Part shown: in pieces, positions 9,077 through 16,924 of the stretch
Position numbering within the stretch: position 1 is the first letter of the stretch
How the letters are laid out: every line of letters starts with the position of its first letter
Origin: Arthrobacter sp. C2
GTDB lineage: Bacteria; Actinomycetota; Actinomycetes; Actinomycetales; Micrococcaceae
Direction: 5' to 3'
DNA: 64,000 bases
Assembly (NCBI GenBank): GCA_024207135.1
Contig: CP042428.1
Coordinates: 2,170,001 to 2,234,000 of the forward strand
The notes under the pieces: model-generated
What the model was told of the DNA's origin: nothing
Seen by the model: only the letters and a program-made list of their open reading frames with translations
The model's database searches: none
Position numbers and translations under genes: made by a program

Positions 9077-10740
9077 GGCTCGATCTGCTGGTGCGCGCCG
9101 GCACCATCCTGACCATGGACGAGGCGCGCCCCACGGCCCGCGAGATGGGGATCATCGGCGGGCGCATCGTCGGCTTCGACGAGGAACTGGCCGGATGCAC
9201 CGCGGAACGCACCGAGGACTTCGGCGAGGCGACCATCACCCCCGGCTTCATCGACGCCCACTGCCACACCACCTGGTGGGGGCTGGGGCTCGCCGCCCTG
9301 GACCTCTCCGGGGCCCGCGGACTCGAGGAGCTCTACGCCCTGCTCGAAGCCGAGATGGACCGGCTGGCCGACACCCCCGTCGTGTGGCTCAACGGCACCG
9401 GCTTCAACCACAAGAACCACGGCGGCTTGTTCCCGGACATCGTGCGGCTCGATGCGATCACCGGGGACCGCCCGATGTACCTGCGCCACGTCTCGGGGCA
9501 CGCCTCGATCACCAACACCGCCACCCTCGCCCTGGCCGGGGCCCTGGAACCGGGCTTCGCCGACCCCGTGGGCGGCGCCGTGGTGCGCGACGCGCAGGGT
9601 GCCCCCACCGGGCTGGTCGAGGAATCGGCCCAGGGGATCATCCAGAAGATGCTGCTGCCCTACTCGGTGGAGCAGATCGCCGGGGCCCTGGACGCCGCGA
9701 CCGCCCGCTACGCCGCCGAGGGCATCACCTCCTTCACCGAGGCCGGCATCGGCGGCGGCTGGATCGGCCACTCCCCCGTGGAGGTCACCGCCTACCAAAG
9801 GGCGCTGGCCGCCGGGAAGCTGCACGCCCGCGCCCAGCTGATGCCGACGCTCGACGCGCTGCGCGAGCAGGAATCCCACCCCTCCGATGCCCACGGCACC
9901 GGCACCGGGATGGGACTGGACCTGGGCATCACGGCAGGGTTCGGCAACGAGCACCTTTCGCTGGGCCCGGTGAAGGTGTTCATGGACGGCTCGCTGCTGG
10001 GCGCCACCGCCGCGGTGACCGAGGACTATTGCGGGCACCTGCACAACACCGGCTACCTGCTCGACGACGCGCAGGCGTACCGGGACCGGATCGCCGCCAC
10101 CTACCGCTCCGGCTGGCCCGTGGCGCTGCACGCCATCGGGGACGCGGCCATCGACCTGGCCATCGAGATCATCTCCGGGCTGCAGGAAAAGCACGGCCGC
10201 AACGCGCTGCCCAACCGCATCGAGCACTTCGGCATCGCCCGCCCCGACCAGGTCGCGGCGGTGGCCAGGCACGGCATCGCGGTGACCCCGCAGGCCTCCT
10301 TCATCGGCCCGCTCGGCGACCAGTTCGCCAAGCTCGTGGGTCCAGAGCGCGAGGGCTGGCTCTACCGGGGCCAATCGTTGCTGGCCGCCGGGGTCCTGGC
10401 CGCCGGCAGCTCGGACTTGCCGGTGGCCGACAACAACGTGCGCCGGGCCATGGCCTCGGCCGTGGACCGCAGGACCGAGAACGGCACGGTGCTCGGCGGT
10501 GCGGCGGAATGCCTGAGCCCGCTTGAGGCGCTGCGCCTCTACACCATCAACGCCGCCCAGGCCACCGGCCTGTTCGCCGACCGCGGGTCCCTGGCCCGAG
10601 GCAAGCTCGCCGATTTCGTGGTGCTCTCCGAGTCCCCGCTGCACGCCGACGACATTGCCGCGCTCGAGATCCTGGGCACCTTCGTCGGCGGCAGGTCCAG
10701 CTACTCACGCTCCGCCGCCGCGGTTCCCGCCACCGCCTGA
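9073..10740 (+). CDS. Amidohydrolase family 3 protein (YtcJ-like)
   Basis: 555 aa TIM-barrel metal-dependent hydrolase. The metal-binding HxH lies in TPGFIDAHCHTTWWG. Later ligands are seen in KVFMDGSLLGATAA, ALHAIGDAAIDLA and the Glu-His of NRIEHFG. The late Asp block is SSDLPVADNN, and the C-terminal composite domain ends GKLADFVVLSESPL. YtcJ-type members hydrolyse N-formyl and other exocyclic amide or carbamate bonds. The ATG overlaps the ThDP-enzyme stop by ATGA and the M20-type hydrolase follows after 31 bases, so all three are probably one transcript. The substrate is not assignable from sequence. Confidence 0.82.
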   Translation: MRLDLLVRAGTILTMDEARPTAREMGIIGGRIVGFDEELAGCTAERTEDFGEATITPGFIDAHCHTTWWGLGLAALDLSGARGLEELYALLEAEMDRLADTPVVWLNGTGFNHKNHGGLFPDIVRLDAITGDRPMYLRHVSGHASITNTATLALAGALEPGFADPVGGAVVRDAQGAPTGLVEESAQGIIQKMLLPYSVEQIAGALDAATARYAAEGITSFTEAGIGGGWIGHSPVEVTAYQRALAAGKLHARAQLMPTLDALREQESHPSDAHGTGTGMGLDLGITAGFGNEHLSLGPVKVFMDGSLLGATAAVTEDYCGHLHNTGYLLDDAQAYRDRIAATYRSGWPVALHAIGDAAIDLAIEIISGLQEKHGRNALPNRIEHFGIARPDQVAAVARHGIAVTPQASFIGPLGDQFAKLVGPEREGWLYRGQSLLAAGVLAAGSSDLPVADNNVRRAMASAVDRRTENGTVLGGAAECLSPLEALRLYTINAAQATGLFADRGSLARGKLADFVVLSESPLHADDIAALEILGTFVGGRSSYSRSAAAVPATA

Positions 10741-10771
10741 TCCCCGCCCCCACCACCTTGCAGGAGAGACC

Positions 10772-12064
10772 ATGACCCCCGACCACAACCCCTTCCTTGC
10801 CGACTTCACCTCGATGAGCAGCCACGGCGCCACCGCCGGCGGCGGCGTGGACCGCCAGGCCGCCACCGTGGCCGACGGGCAGACCCGCAACTGGTTCCGC
10901 GGACTGGTGGAGGGCCACGGCTTCACCGTGCGCTACGACGCCGTCGGCAACCAGTATTCGATGCTCGAGCTGGTTCCCGGCGCCCCGTGGATCGCCGTGG
11001 GATCGCACCTGGATTCCCAGCCGCTGGGCGGCCGCTTCGACGGCGCCTACGGCGTGCTGGCCGGGGCGCATGCGGCCCTGCGCGTGAGGGAATCCCTGGA
11101 CGGGGACCCCGGCACCGCCAGGTTCAACATCGTGGTCATCAACTGGTTCAACGAGGAGGGCTGCAGGTTCAAGCCCTCGATGATGGGCAGCTCCGTGTAC
11201 ACCGGCAAGCTGCCCGCCAACCAGGTGCTGGAAACCACCGACCCGGCCGGCACCACGGTGCGCGAGGCGCTCGAGGCCATCGGGACCATCGGCGACTTCG
11301 AGCTGCCCGTGGCCGCCTACGTGGAGATCCACATCGAGCAGGGCCGCTCCCTGGAGGACCGGGACCTCACCATCGGCCTGGTCGAGTCGACCTGGGGCGC
11401 GAACAAGTACGAGTTCACGGTGCACGGCGACCAGGCGCACACCGGCGCCACGGTCATCGCCGACCGCCGGGACGCGCTGCTGGGTGCCTCCGCGCTGGTG
11501 GTGGCCGCCCGCGAGATCGCCCTGGAGCACTCCACCGATGAGCACATGGTCATCACCTCCTGCGGCGAGTTCACCGTCTTCCCCAACTCCCCGGTGGTGG
11601 TGGCAAGCCGCGTGAACCTGCTGGTGGACGTGCGCTCCACGGATCCCGACGTGCTGGCCGCCGCGGATGCGGACCTGCACGCCCGCATCGCGAAGATCGA
11701 GCAGCTGGCCAACGTGCGGATCGAGCGCGGCAAGGAGCACGCCTGGGGCGCCAAGGCCTATGACCAGGCCGGGCTGGAGCTGGCGGCGCGGGCCGCCGGG
11801 TCGCTGGGCCTGAGCCACGGGGTGGTGCGCACCCTGGCGGGCCACGACTCGACGAACATGAAGGACATCGTCCCGACCATCATGCTCTTCGTGCCCAGCG
11901 TCGAGGGCATCAGCCACAACGAGCGCGAGCTGACCAGTGACGCGGACATGCTTGCCGGCGTGGACCTGCTCTCCGAGGTGCTGGCGCGCGTGGTGCGCGG
12001 CGAGTTCATCTCGCCCTCCGGGAGCGTGGAGGAACGCGCCGGGGAGTCATCCCTGGTGTCCTAG
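10772..12064 (+). CDS. Zn-dependent hydrolase, N-carbamoyl-L-amino-acid / allantoate amidohydrolase type (M20)
   Basis: 430 aa. Dinuclear metal-site motifs of the HyuC/AllC group are present: GSHLDSQPLGGRFDGAYGV (His and Asp), WFNEEGCRF (Glu-Glu), YVEIHIEQGRSLE (His), a dimerisation lid with GDQAHTGATV, and the late His in VEGISHNERE. These enzymes release carbamate or ammonia from ureido acids such as N-carbamoyl amino acids, allantoate or ureidoglycolate. The ribosome site AGGAGA lies 5 bases before ATG 10772. It is the last gene of the PucR cluster. It points to a ureido- or carbamoyl-containing intermediate in the pathway, but the exact substrate is inference. Confidence 0.85.
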   Translation: MTPDHNPFLADFTSMSSHGATAGGGVDRQAATVADGQTRNWFRGLVEGHGFTVRYDAVGNQYSMLELVPGAPWIAVGSHLDSQPLGGRFDGAYGVLAGAHAALRVRESLDGDPGTARFNIVVINWFNEEGCRFKPSMMGSSVYTGKLPANQVLETTDPAGTTVREALEAIGTIGDFELPVAAYVEIHIEQGRSLEDRDLTIGLVESTWGANKYEFTVHGDQAHTGATVIADRRDALLGASALVVAAREIALEHSTDEHMVITSCGEFTVFPNSPVVVASRVNLLVDVRSTDPDVLAAADADLHARIAKIEQLANVRIERGKEHAWGAKAYDQAGLELAARAAGSLGLSHGVVRTLAGHDSTNMKDIVPTIMLFVPSVEGISHNERELTSDADMLAGVDLLSEVLARVVRGEFISPSGSVEERAGESSLVS

Positions 12065-12924
12065 GAGCGACCGGCCGGCAGGGTTTCCAGCAGCTGCGCC
12101 AGCGTCATCGGCGGCACCCCGGTGATCGCCTCGATGTCCCCGCTGACCCGTTCCATGGCCCCGGAGGCAATCGAAAGGTAGGTGGACACCCAGGCATCCA
12201 CCTGCCATCTCGGGGCCCGGTACGGTTCCCTCGAGGCGTAGGCCTCCTCGACGTTCTCGTCCACGTAGCTGACCGGTTCCCCGCGGGCCTCACCGAGCTG
12301 TCGGGCAACCTCGGTGAGCGACAGCGCCTCGGGGCCGGTCAACTCGTAGGTTGCCCCGGCATGGCGTTCCGGATCCTGCAGGATCGCCACGGCGGTGCGC
12401 GCGATGTCGTGCTGGGCCACCACCGCGACCCTGCCCGAACCTGCGGGCCCCCGGATGGCCCCGTCGGCTCCCACGAGCCCGGGCAGGAAGTCTGCGTAGA
12501 GGTTGTCGCGCAGGAAGGTGAAGTCCAGGCCCGAGGCCCGGATGTATTCCTCGGTGGCGAAGTGGTCCCGGGCCAGGGTGAACACCGCGTCCTGGGCGGC
12601 CCCGACAAACGAGACATACACCAGGTGGCGGACCCCGGCCTCGAGGGCCGCATCCACGAAGTCGCAATGCTGCTCCAGGCGCTCCAGCGATTCGGAGGCC
12701 GAGACCATGAACACCGTTTCGGCCCCGGCCAGCGCCGTGCGCGTGGCGGAGGTGTTCTCGTACGCCGCCTGCAACACCGTGGCGCCGTCCACTGGCGGTG
12801 CCTTGCGCGGGGTCCTGGCCAGCAGGCGCTGCTTCACGCCGGCCGCGGAAAGCCCGGCAGCAACCCGGCTGCCAAGGCTTCCAGTGGACCCGGTGACGGC
12901 CAGCGGCGGGGGAACGATGATCAT
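12061..12924 (-). CDS. NmrA-like NAD(P)-binding oxidoreductase / sensor
   Basis: 287 aa atypical short-chain dehydrogenase. The nucleotide-binding motif is AVTGSTGSLGSRVAAGL, and the SFVGAAQDAVFTLARDH region replaces a classical YxxxK site. The family includes quinone reductases (QorB type) and redox-sensing regulators. The ATG at 12924 gives the standard N-terminus just before the glycine motif; the frame stays open upstream across the promoter of the next gene but without homology. Its TAG overlaps the convergent stop of the M20-type hydrolase inside CTAG at 12061-12064. The gene is monocistronic and likely a housekeeping or detoxification function. Confidence 0.78.
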   Translation of the reverse strand: MIIVPPPLAVTGSTGSLGSRVAAGLSAAGVKQRLLARTPRKAPPVDGATVLQAAYENTSATRTALAGAETVFMVSASESLERLEQHCDFVDAALEAGVRHLVYVSFVGAAQDAVFTLARDHFATEEYIRASGLDFTFLRDNLYADFLPGLVGADGAIRGPAGSGRVAVVAQHDIARTAVAILQDPERHAGATYELTGPEALSLTEVARQLGEARGEPVSYVDENVEEAYASREPYRAPRWQVDAWVSTYLSIASGAMERVSGDIEAITGVPPMTLAQLLETLPAGRS

Positions 12925-13044
12925 GCCTCCATTCCACCACTGAATCGGCCCCCGGGTACAGCAAGCCAAGAACCGTGTCCCCATCTGGGCAAAAAGACCG
13001 CGAATCCCATGGATTTTCGGGCCCGGCAGGACGATGCTTAGGGC

Positions 13045-13425
13045 ATGAAAGAGTTGAACCACAGCGCCGTGTATGTCGAAGCAACACGGACGGACATCCA
13101 CGACATCGTCCGCACCCTGGTCGATGCCATCGGCGCGCCCGCGGTGCAGCAGCTGGCCGGCACCCATGACGCCACCGCACCGCACCGCTGGGCCCACCCG
13201 GACAGCACGGAACCGGACACCATGACGGAGCAGCGGCTGCGCCTGGGCTACCGGGTCTGGCTGACCCTGCAGTCGCTGGAGGACCCGCAGGCGGCCGTCG
13301 ACTGGCTGATGTCCCCGAACCGGGCGCTGGACGAGGAGCGGCCCATGGACTTCATTGCGCGCCTGCATGCCCAGCAGGTCGTGAACACCGCCGAGTCGCT
13401 GGTCACCCACGAGGATCGCCGCTAG
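13045..13425 (+). CDS. Orphan MbcA/ParS/Xre-type toxin-binding domain (DUF2384) protein
   Basis: 126 aa. The C-terminal 60 residues match the MbcA/ParS/Xre antitoxin C-terminal fold: DPQAAVDWLMSPNRALDEER then PMDFIARL. The core is Ala-x-x-W-L-x-x-P-N-x-A-L followed by Pro-x-Asp. The N-terminal half is helical without a clear helix-turn-helix signature. Antitoxins of this class normally sit next to a RES-domain toxin, an NAD-consuming enzyme. Here the neighbours are an oxidoreductase and nanE, so it is either an orphan or serves another purpose. Its stop overlaps the nanE stop within CTAG. Confidence 0.7.
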   Translation: MKELNHSAVYVEATRTDIHDIVRTLVDAIGAPAVQQLAGTHDATAPHRWAHPDSTEPDTMTEQRLRLGYRVWLTLQSLEDPQAAVDWLMSPNRALDEERPMDFIARLHAQQVVNTAESLVTHEDRR

Positions 13426-14105
13426 CGCAGCGCGGCGTCGAACCAGCCGGTGATGGTTGCCGGGTGGGTGATCGCGGTGCCGACGACCACGGCAAACGCC
13501 CCGGCGTCCAGGGCCGCGCGGGCCTGGGCCGGGGTGTGGATGCGGCCCTCGGCGACCAGCGGCACCGACAGGCCCGCGGCGGCGATCGCCTCCAGCAGTT
13601 CCAGGTCCGGGCCCTGGGTCTTGGGCCGTTCCCCGGAGTAGCCCGCCAGCGTGGTCCCGACCAGGTCCGCCCCGGCCTCGGCCGCTGCCAGTGCGTCTGC
13701 CAGCGACCCGCAGTCCGCCATGACCAGGGCGTGGGACTCGGCGTGGACCAGCTCGATGGTCTGCTGCAGCGACAATCCGTCCGGGCGCCCGCGGCGGGTG
13801 CCGTCCAGGGCGACGATGTGCGCCCCGGCATGGGCCACGGCCAGCGCGTGGCGGGCCGTGGGGGTGATGAACACGCCATCGTGCCCGTCCTTCCAGAGCC
13901 CGATCACCGGAACCTCCACGGCGCTGCGGGTGAATTGCACGTCCGCGATGCCCTGGACGCGGATGGCCGCCGCTCCCCCGATGACGGCGGAGGCGGCGAC
14001 CTGCGCCATGGTGGTGGGGGTGCGCATGGGTTCGCCCGGGTAGGCCTGCGCGGAGACGATCAACCGGCCGCGCAGGGCCTCGAGGTCGGCGGGGGTCAAG
14101 AGCAT
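13422..14105 (-). CDS. nanE: N-acetylmannosamine-6-phosphate 2-epimerase
   Basis: 227 aa TIM barrel. It converts ManNAc-6-P to GlcNAc-6-P, the last sialic-acid-specific step before NagA. Family blocks: RLIVSAQAYPGEPMRTP, VIGLWKDGH, VALDGTRRGRP, ALVMADCGSLADA, GTTLAGYSGERP and VAEGRIHTPAQARAALDAGA. The catalytic Lys in LWKDG and the Glu in VAEGR are present. The ATG at 14105 overlaps the end of nanK by 10 bases, so the two are coupled; the open frame further upstream is shadow of nanK. It is the last gene of the sia-nan operon. Confidence 0.93.
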   Translation of the reverse strand: MLLTPADLEALRGRLIVSAQAYPGEPMRTPTTMAQVAASAVIGGAAAIRVQGIADVQFTRSAVEVPVIGLWKDGHDGVFITPTARHALAVAHAGAHIVALDGTRRGRPDGLSLQQTIELVHAESHALVMADCGSLADALAAAEAGADLVGTTLAGYSGERPKTQGPDLELLEAIAAAGLSVPLVAEGRIHTPAQARAALDAGAFAVVVGTAITHPATITGWFDAALR

Positions 14106-15085
14106 GGATTTTCCTTCGAATCGGTCGGGGCCAGGAAGAGGCCGGCGGCGCCGATCAGCGCCGCGTCGTTGCCCAGGGCCGCGGGAAGCAGTTCCAGGTG
14201 CGCCAGCGGGTCGATGGCCTCGGCGGCGAAGCCCTCCCGCACACCATCCCACCACAGGGTTCCGGCCCCGCTCATGCCCCCGGAGAGCACGATGGCCTCC
14301 GGGTCCAGGATGTTGGCCAGCGAACCGGCGGCGATCCCGGCGGCCAGCGCCCCGGTGCGCAGCGCCTGGCGGGCCAACGCATCCCCCGCATAGGCACGGG
14401 CGGTCAGCTCGCGGGTGTCGGGAACGGACGGATCCCCGCCCAGGCGCAGGTAGTTCCGGTGGATGCCGGGGCCCGCGGCGATGGCCTCCAGGTGGCCGGT
14501 GCGCCCGCAGGAGCAGGGCACGGACGTGGCCAGCGGGGAGGCGAAGTGCCCCATGTGCCCGCCGACGTGGTGCGCGCCGGTCTGCGGCACCCCGTGCAGC
14601 AGGTGCGAGCCGCCCACCCCGGTGCCCACGGCCAGCAGCAGCACGTTGGCCCGGCCCGCGGCGGCGCCGCACCAGGCCTCGCCCAGTCCGTGGGCGTGCA
14701 CGTCGTTGACCGCGCGCACGGGCAGGTTGGTGCGGGTGTACAGTTCGGCGGCCAGGTCGGTGCCGGCCCAGCGGGCAATGGTGTCGGTGGCCGAGAGCAC
14801 CCGGGCGGTTCCCGGGTCGATGACCCCGGCCGCGCCCAGCCCCAGGCCGATCGGGTGCAGGTTCGCCGCGGCTTCGGTGGCCGAGAGCTCGGCAACCAGC
14901 GCGGCCACGGTGTCGAGCACGGCGCGGGCCCCGGCGGTGGCGGGAGTCGGGGCCGAGGCGGTGGCCAGGACGGTGCCGGCGGCGTCAACCAGGCCGGCGG
15001 CGATCTTGGTGCCGCCCAGGTCGATGCCGAACGCGGCGGTGCGCCCCGGATTCCCGGGGCGCACCAATGCTGTTGCGTTGTCCAT
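14096..15085 (-). CDS. nanK: ROK-family N-acetylmannosamine kinase
   Basis: 329 aa. Phosphorylates ManNAc released by the lyase. The phosphate-binding loop is FGIDLGGTKIAAGLVD, the catalytic Asp lies in RAVNDVHAHGLGEAW, and the second Gly-rich block is LLLAVGTGVGGSHLL. The ROK zinc/sugar region reads GGHMGHFASPL then PCSCGRTGHLEA. The consensus is CxCGxxGCxE, so the third Cys is His here; His could still bind zinc. It sits 6 bases after nanA and overlaps nanE. The ManNAc assignment comes from this context, because ROK kinases for glucose or GlcNAc look similar. Confidence 0.9.
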   Translation of the reverse strand: MDNATALVRPGNPGRTAAFGIDLGGTKIAAGLVDAAGTVLATASAPTPATAGARAVLDTVAALVAELSATEAAANLHPIGLGLGAAGVIDPGTARVLSATDTIARWAGTDLAAELYTRTNLPVRAVNDVHAHGLGEAWCGAAAGRANVLLLAVGTGVGGSHLLHGVPQTGAHHVGGHMGHFASPLATSVPCSCGRTGHLEAIAAGPGIHRNYLRLGGDPSVPDTRELTARAYAGDALARQALRTGALAAGIAAGSLANILDPEAIVLSGGMSGAGTLWWDGVREGFAAEAIDPLAHLELLPAALGNDAALIGAAGLFLAPTDSKENPCS

Positions 15086-15091
15086 GGACGT

Positions 15092-16024
15092 CTAGAGCAG
15101 GCCGGTCTCGGCGAGGATCGCGGTGATCGCGGCGGCCTCGGAGTCGTTCAGGTCCACCATCGGGACGCTCATCTTGTTGCAGCCGATGATCCCCTGGGCG
15201 ACCAGTGCGGTCTTGAAGGCGCCCAGGCCCGCGGCGCCGCCGGAGACGCGTGCCGAGTCCGGGGTGTAGACGATGTCGAAGACGCGGGCCAGGCGGTCCT
15301 GCTCCTTGGCGGCGGTGGCGAAGTCGCCGGCCACCGCGGCGTCGAAGAGGCGGCGGTAGCCGGCCGGGTCGACGTTGCCCAGGCCCGGGACCACGCCGTG
15401 GGCGCCGCCCAGCAGCGCACCGTCGACGACGACCTCGTGCCCGGTGAACACGGAAAAGCCCTCGATGTCCTTGGTGGCCAGCAGCAGCTGGCGGAAGGAG
15501 ACATCATCGCCCGAGGAGTCCTTGACCCCGACGATGACCCCGTCGGTGGCCAGCGCCACGGCGGTGGCCACCGACAGCTTGACGTGGGTGCGCACCGGCA
15601 CGTCGTAGGCGAAGATGTCCACGCCCAGCGCGGCGTGGATGGCGCGGAAGTGCGCCTCGACCTCTGCGGCGTTGGACAGCGCGTAGTACGGGGTGGTCAC
15701 GACCAGGGCGTCGGCGCCGAGGTCGACCATCTTGCGGCCTTCCTCGATGACGCGGTTGGTGGTCTGCTCGTTGGCGCCCACGACCAGCGGGACGCGTCCG
15801 GCGTTGGCGGCGGCGATGGTGGTGACCACGAGCTCGCGCTCGGTGTTGGTCAGGTACGGGACCTCGCCGGAGGAACCGAGCACGAACAGGCCGGTGACCC
15901 CTCCGGAAATGAGGTGTTCGACGACAGCCCGCAGGCCCGCCACATCGATGGCCCCCTCCGCGGTGCGCGGGGTCACGACCGGGGGGATGACGCCGGAGTA
16001 CTTGGGGTTGTTAGCGAATGCCAC
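15092..16024 (-). CDS. nanA: N-acetylneuraminate lyase (DapA/NAL superfamily)
   Basis: 310 aa (beta/alpha)8 class I aldolase. The Schiff-base Lys is about residue 168 in VIVGVKDSSGD, the catalytic Tyr about residue 140 in DIFAYDVP, and the carboxylate-binding GSSGE at about 50-54. The enzyme splits Neu5Ac into ManNAc and pyruvate. Sequence alone cannot separate it cleanly from dihydrodipicolinate synthase or related aldolases. The position between a sialic-acid-type importer and nanK-nanE makes the lyase call firm. A 93-base gap with a large hairpin separates it from siaI, and its own promoter there is possible. Confidence 0.9.
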   Translation of the reverse strand: MAFANNPKYSGVIPPVVTPRTAEGAIDVAGLRAVVEHLISGGVTGLFVLGSSGEVPYLTNTERELVVTTIAAANAGRVPLVVGANEQTTNRVIEEGRKMVDLGADALVVTTPYYALSNAAEVEAHFRAIHAALGVDIFAYDVPVRTHVKLSVATAVALATDGVIVGVKDSSGDDVSFRQLLLATKDIEGFSVFTGHEVVVDGALLGGAHGVVPGLGNVDPAGYRRLFDAAVAGDFATAAKEQDRLARVFDIVYTPDSARVSGGAAGLGAFKTALVAQGIIGCNKMSVPMVDLNDSEAAAITAILAETGLL

Positions 16025-16067
16025 GAGAAAATCTTTCTTTAGGGGGTGGTGCTTGGGGTGGGGAAGG

Positions 16068-16114
16068 TGGCGGGCGGGGGCGCGGATGTGTGGTGCCGCG
16101 TTCCCCGCCCGCCA
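16068..16114 (-). promoter_or_regulatory. Strong intercistronic hairpin between transporter and catabolic genes
   Basis: TGGCGGGCGGGG (16068-16079) pairs perfectly over 12 bp with CCCCGCCCGCCA (16103-16114) around 23 bases that can pair partly. It starts 4 bases after the siaI stop on the transcribed strand. No T-run follows, so an mRNA-stability or partial-termination element that sets the ratio of transporter to enzymes is as likely as a terminator. Confidence 0.55.
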
Positions 16115-16117
16115 GGT

Positions 16118-16924
16118 CTAGAGCTGCAGCAGCGTGGGGGCCGCGCCGAGCAGCGTGCGGGTGTAGGGGTCGGTCGGGTTCTCGAAGACCTGGGCCGCGG
16201 TGCCGGATTCGACGATCTTGCCCGCGTTCATCACGCAGATCCGGTCCGAGATGTAGCGCACGGTCTGGATGTCGTGGGAGATGAACACCATGCCGAGGTT
16301 CAGCGTGGCCTTCAGGTCGGTGAGCAGGTTCAGCACCTGGGCGCGCACCGAGACATCCAGCGCGCTGGTCGGCTCGTCGGCGACGATGATATCCGGGTCC
16401 AGGGCCAGGGCGCGGGCGATGGCCACGCGCTGGCGCTGGCCGCCGGAGACCTGGTTGGGCATCGCCGAGGCCGCCGAGGCCGGCAGCCCGACCACCGAGA
16501 GCAGGTCCGCGACCTTGGCCGCTCGGCTGGCGGGGGTGCCGATGCCGTGGATCTTCAGCGGGTCGGTGAGGATGTCGGAGATGCTCATGCGCGGGTTCAG
16601 CGCGGTGGAGGGGTCCTGGAAGACCACGGCCACCGAGCGGCCGAATTCCTTGCGGCCCGCGGCGTTGCGCTTGGCCGCGTCCTTGCCGCGGAAGAGCACC
16701 TGGCCGCTGGTCGGTTCCTGCAGGCCCACCAGCACCGAGGCGAGGGTGGACTTGCCGCAGCCGGATTCCCCCACGATGCCCACGGTTTCCCCGCGCGAGA
16801 CGGAGAAGTCGACCCCGTTGACCGCCTTGACGATGTTCGGCCTGAAGAGCTTGCCGCCGCGGGCCCGGTGGTGCACGTGGATGTCGCGCAGCTGGACGAC
16901 GGGGGTGCTGGATGCGTTGCTCAT
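16118..16924 (-). CDS. siaI: Sialic acid ABC importer, second ATPase (OppF type)
   Basis: 268 aa. Walker A is GESGCGKST, the ABC signature is NQVSGGQRQRVA, Walker B is DIIVADEPTSALD and the switch His is in FISHD. The N-terminus (DIHVHHRARGGKLFRP) and the C-terminal TRTLL segment are those of the OppF/DppF branch. Its ATG overlaps the stop of the fused SiaG by 4 bases. With SiaG it supplies the pair of ATPase sites needed by a peptide-type importer. The symbol follows the Corynebacterium glutamicum siaEFGI system, whose gene order is the same; that equivalence is inference from order and domain fusion. Confidence 0.85.
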   Translation of the reverse strand: MSNASSTPVVQLRDIHVHHRARGGKLFRPNIVKAVNGVDFSVSRGETVGIVGESGCGKSTLASVLVGLQEPTSGQVLFRGKDAAKRNAAGRKEFGRSVAVVFQDPSTALNPRMSISDILTDPLKIHGIGTPASRAAKVADLLSVVGLPASAASAMPNQVSGGQRQRVAIARALALDPDIIVADEPTSALDVSVRAQVLNLLTDLKATLNLGMVFISHDIQTVRYISDRICVMNAGKIVESGTAAQVFENPTDPYTRTLLGAAPTLLQL

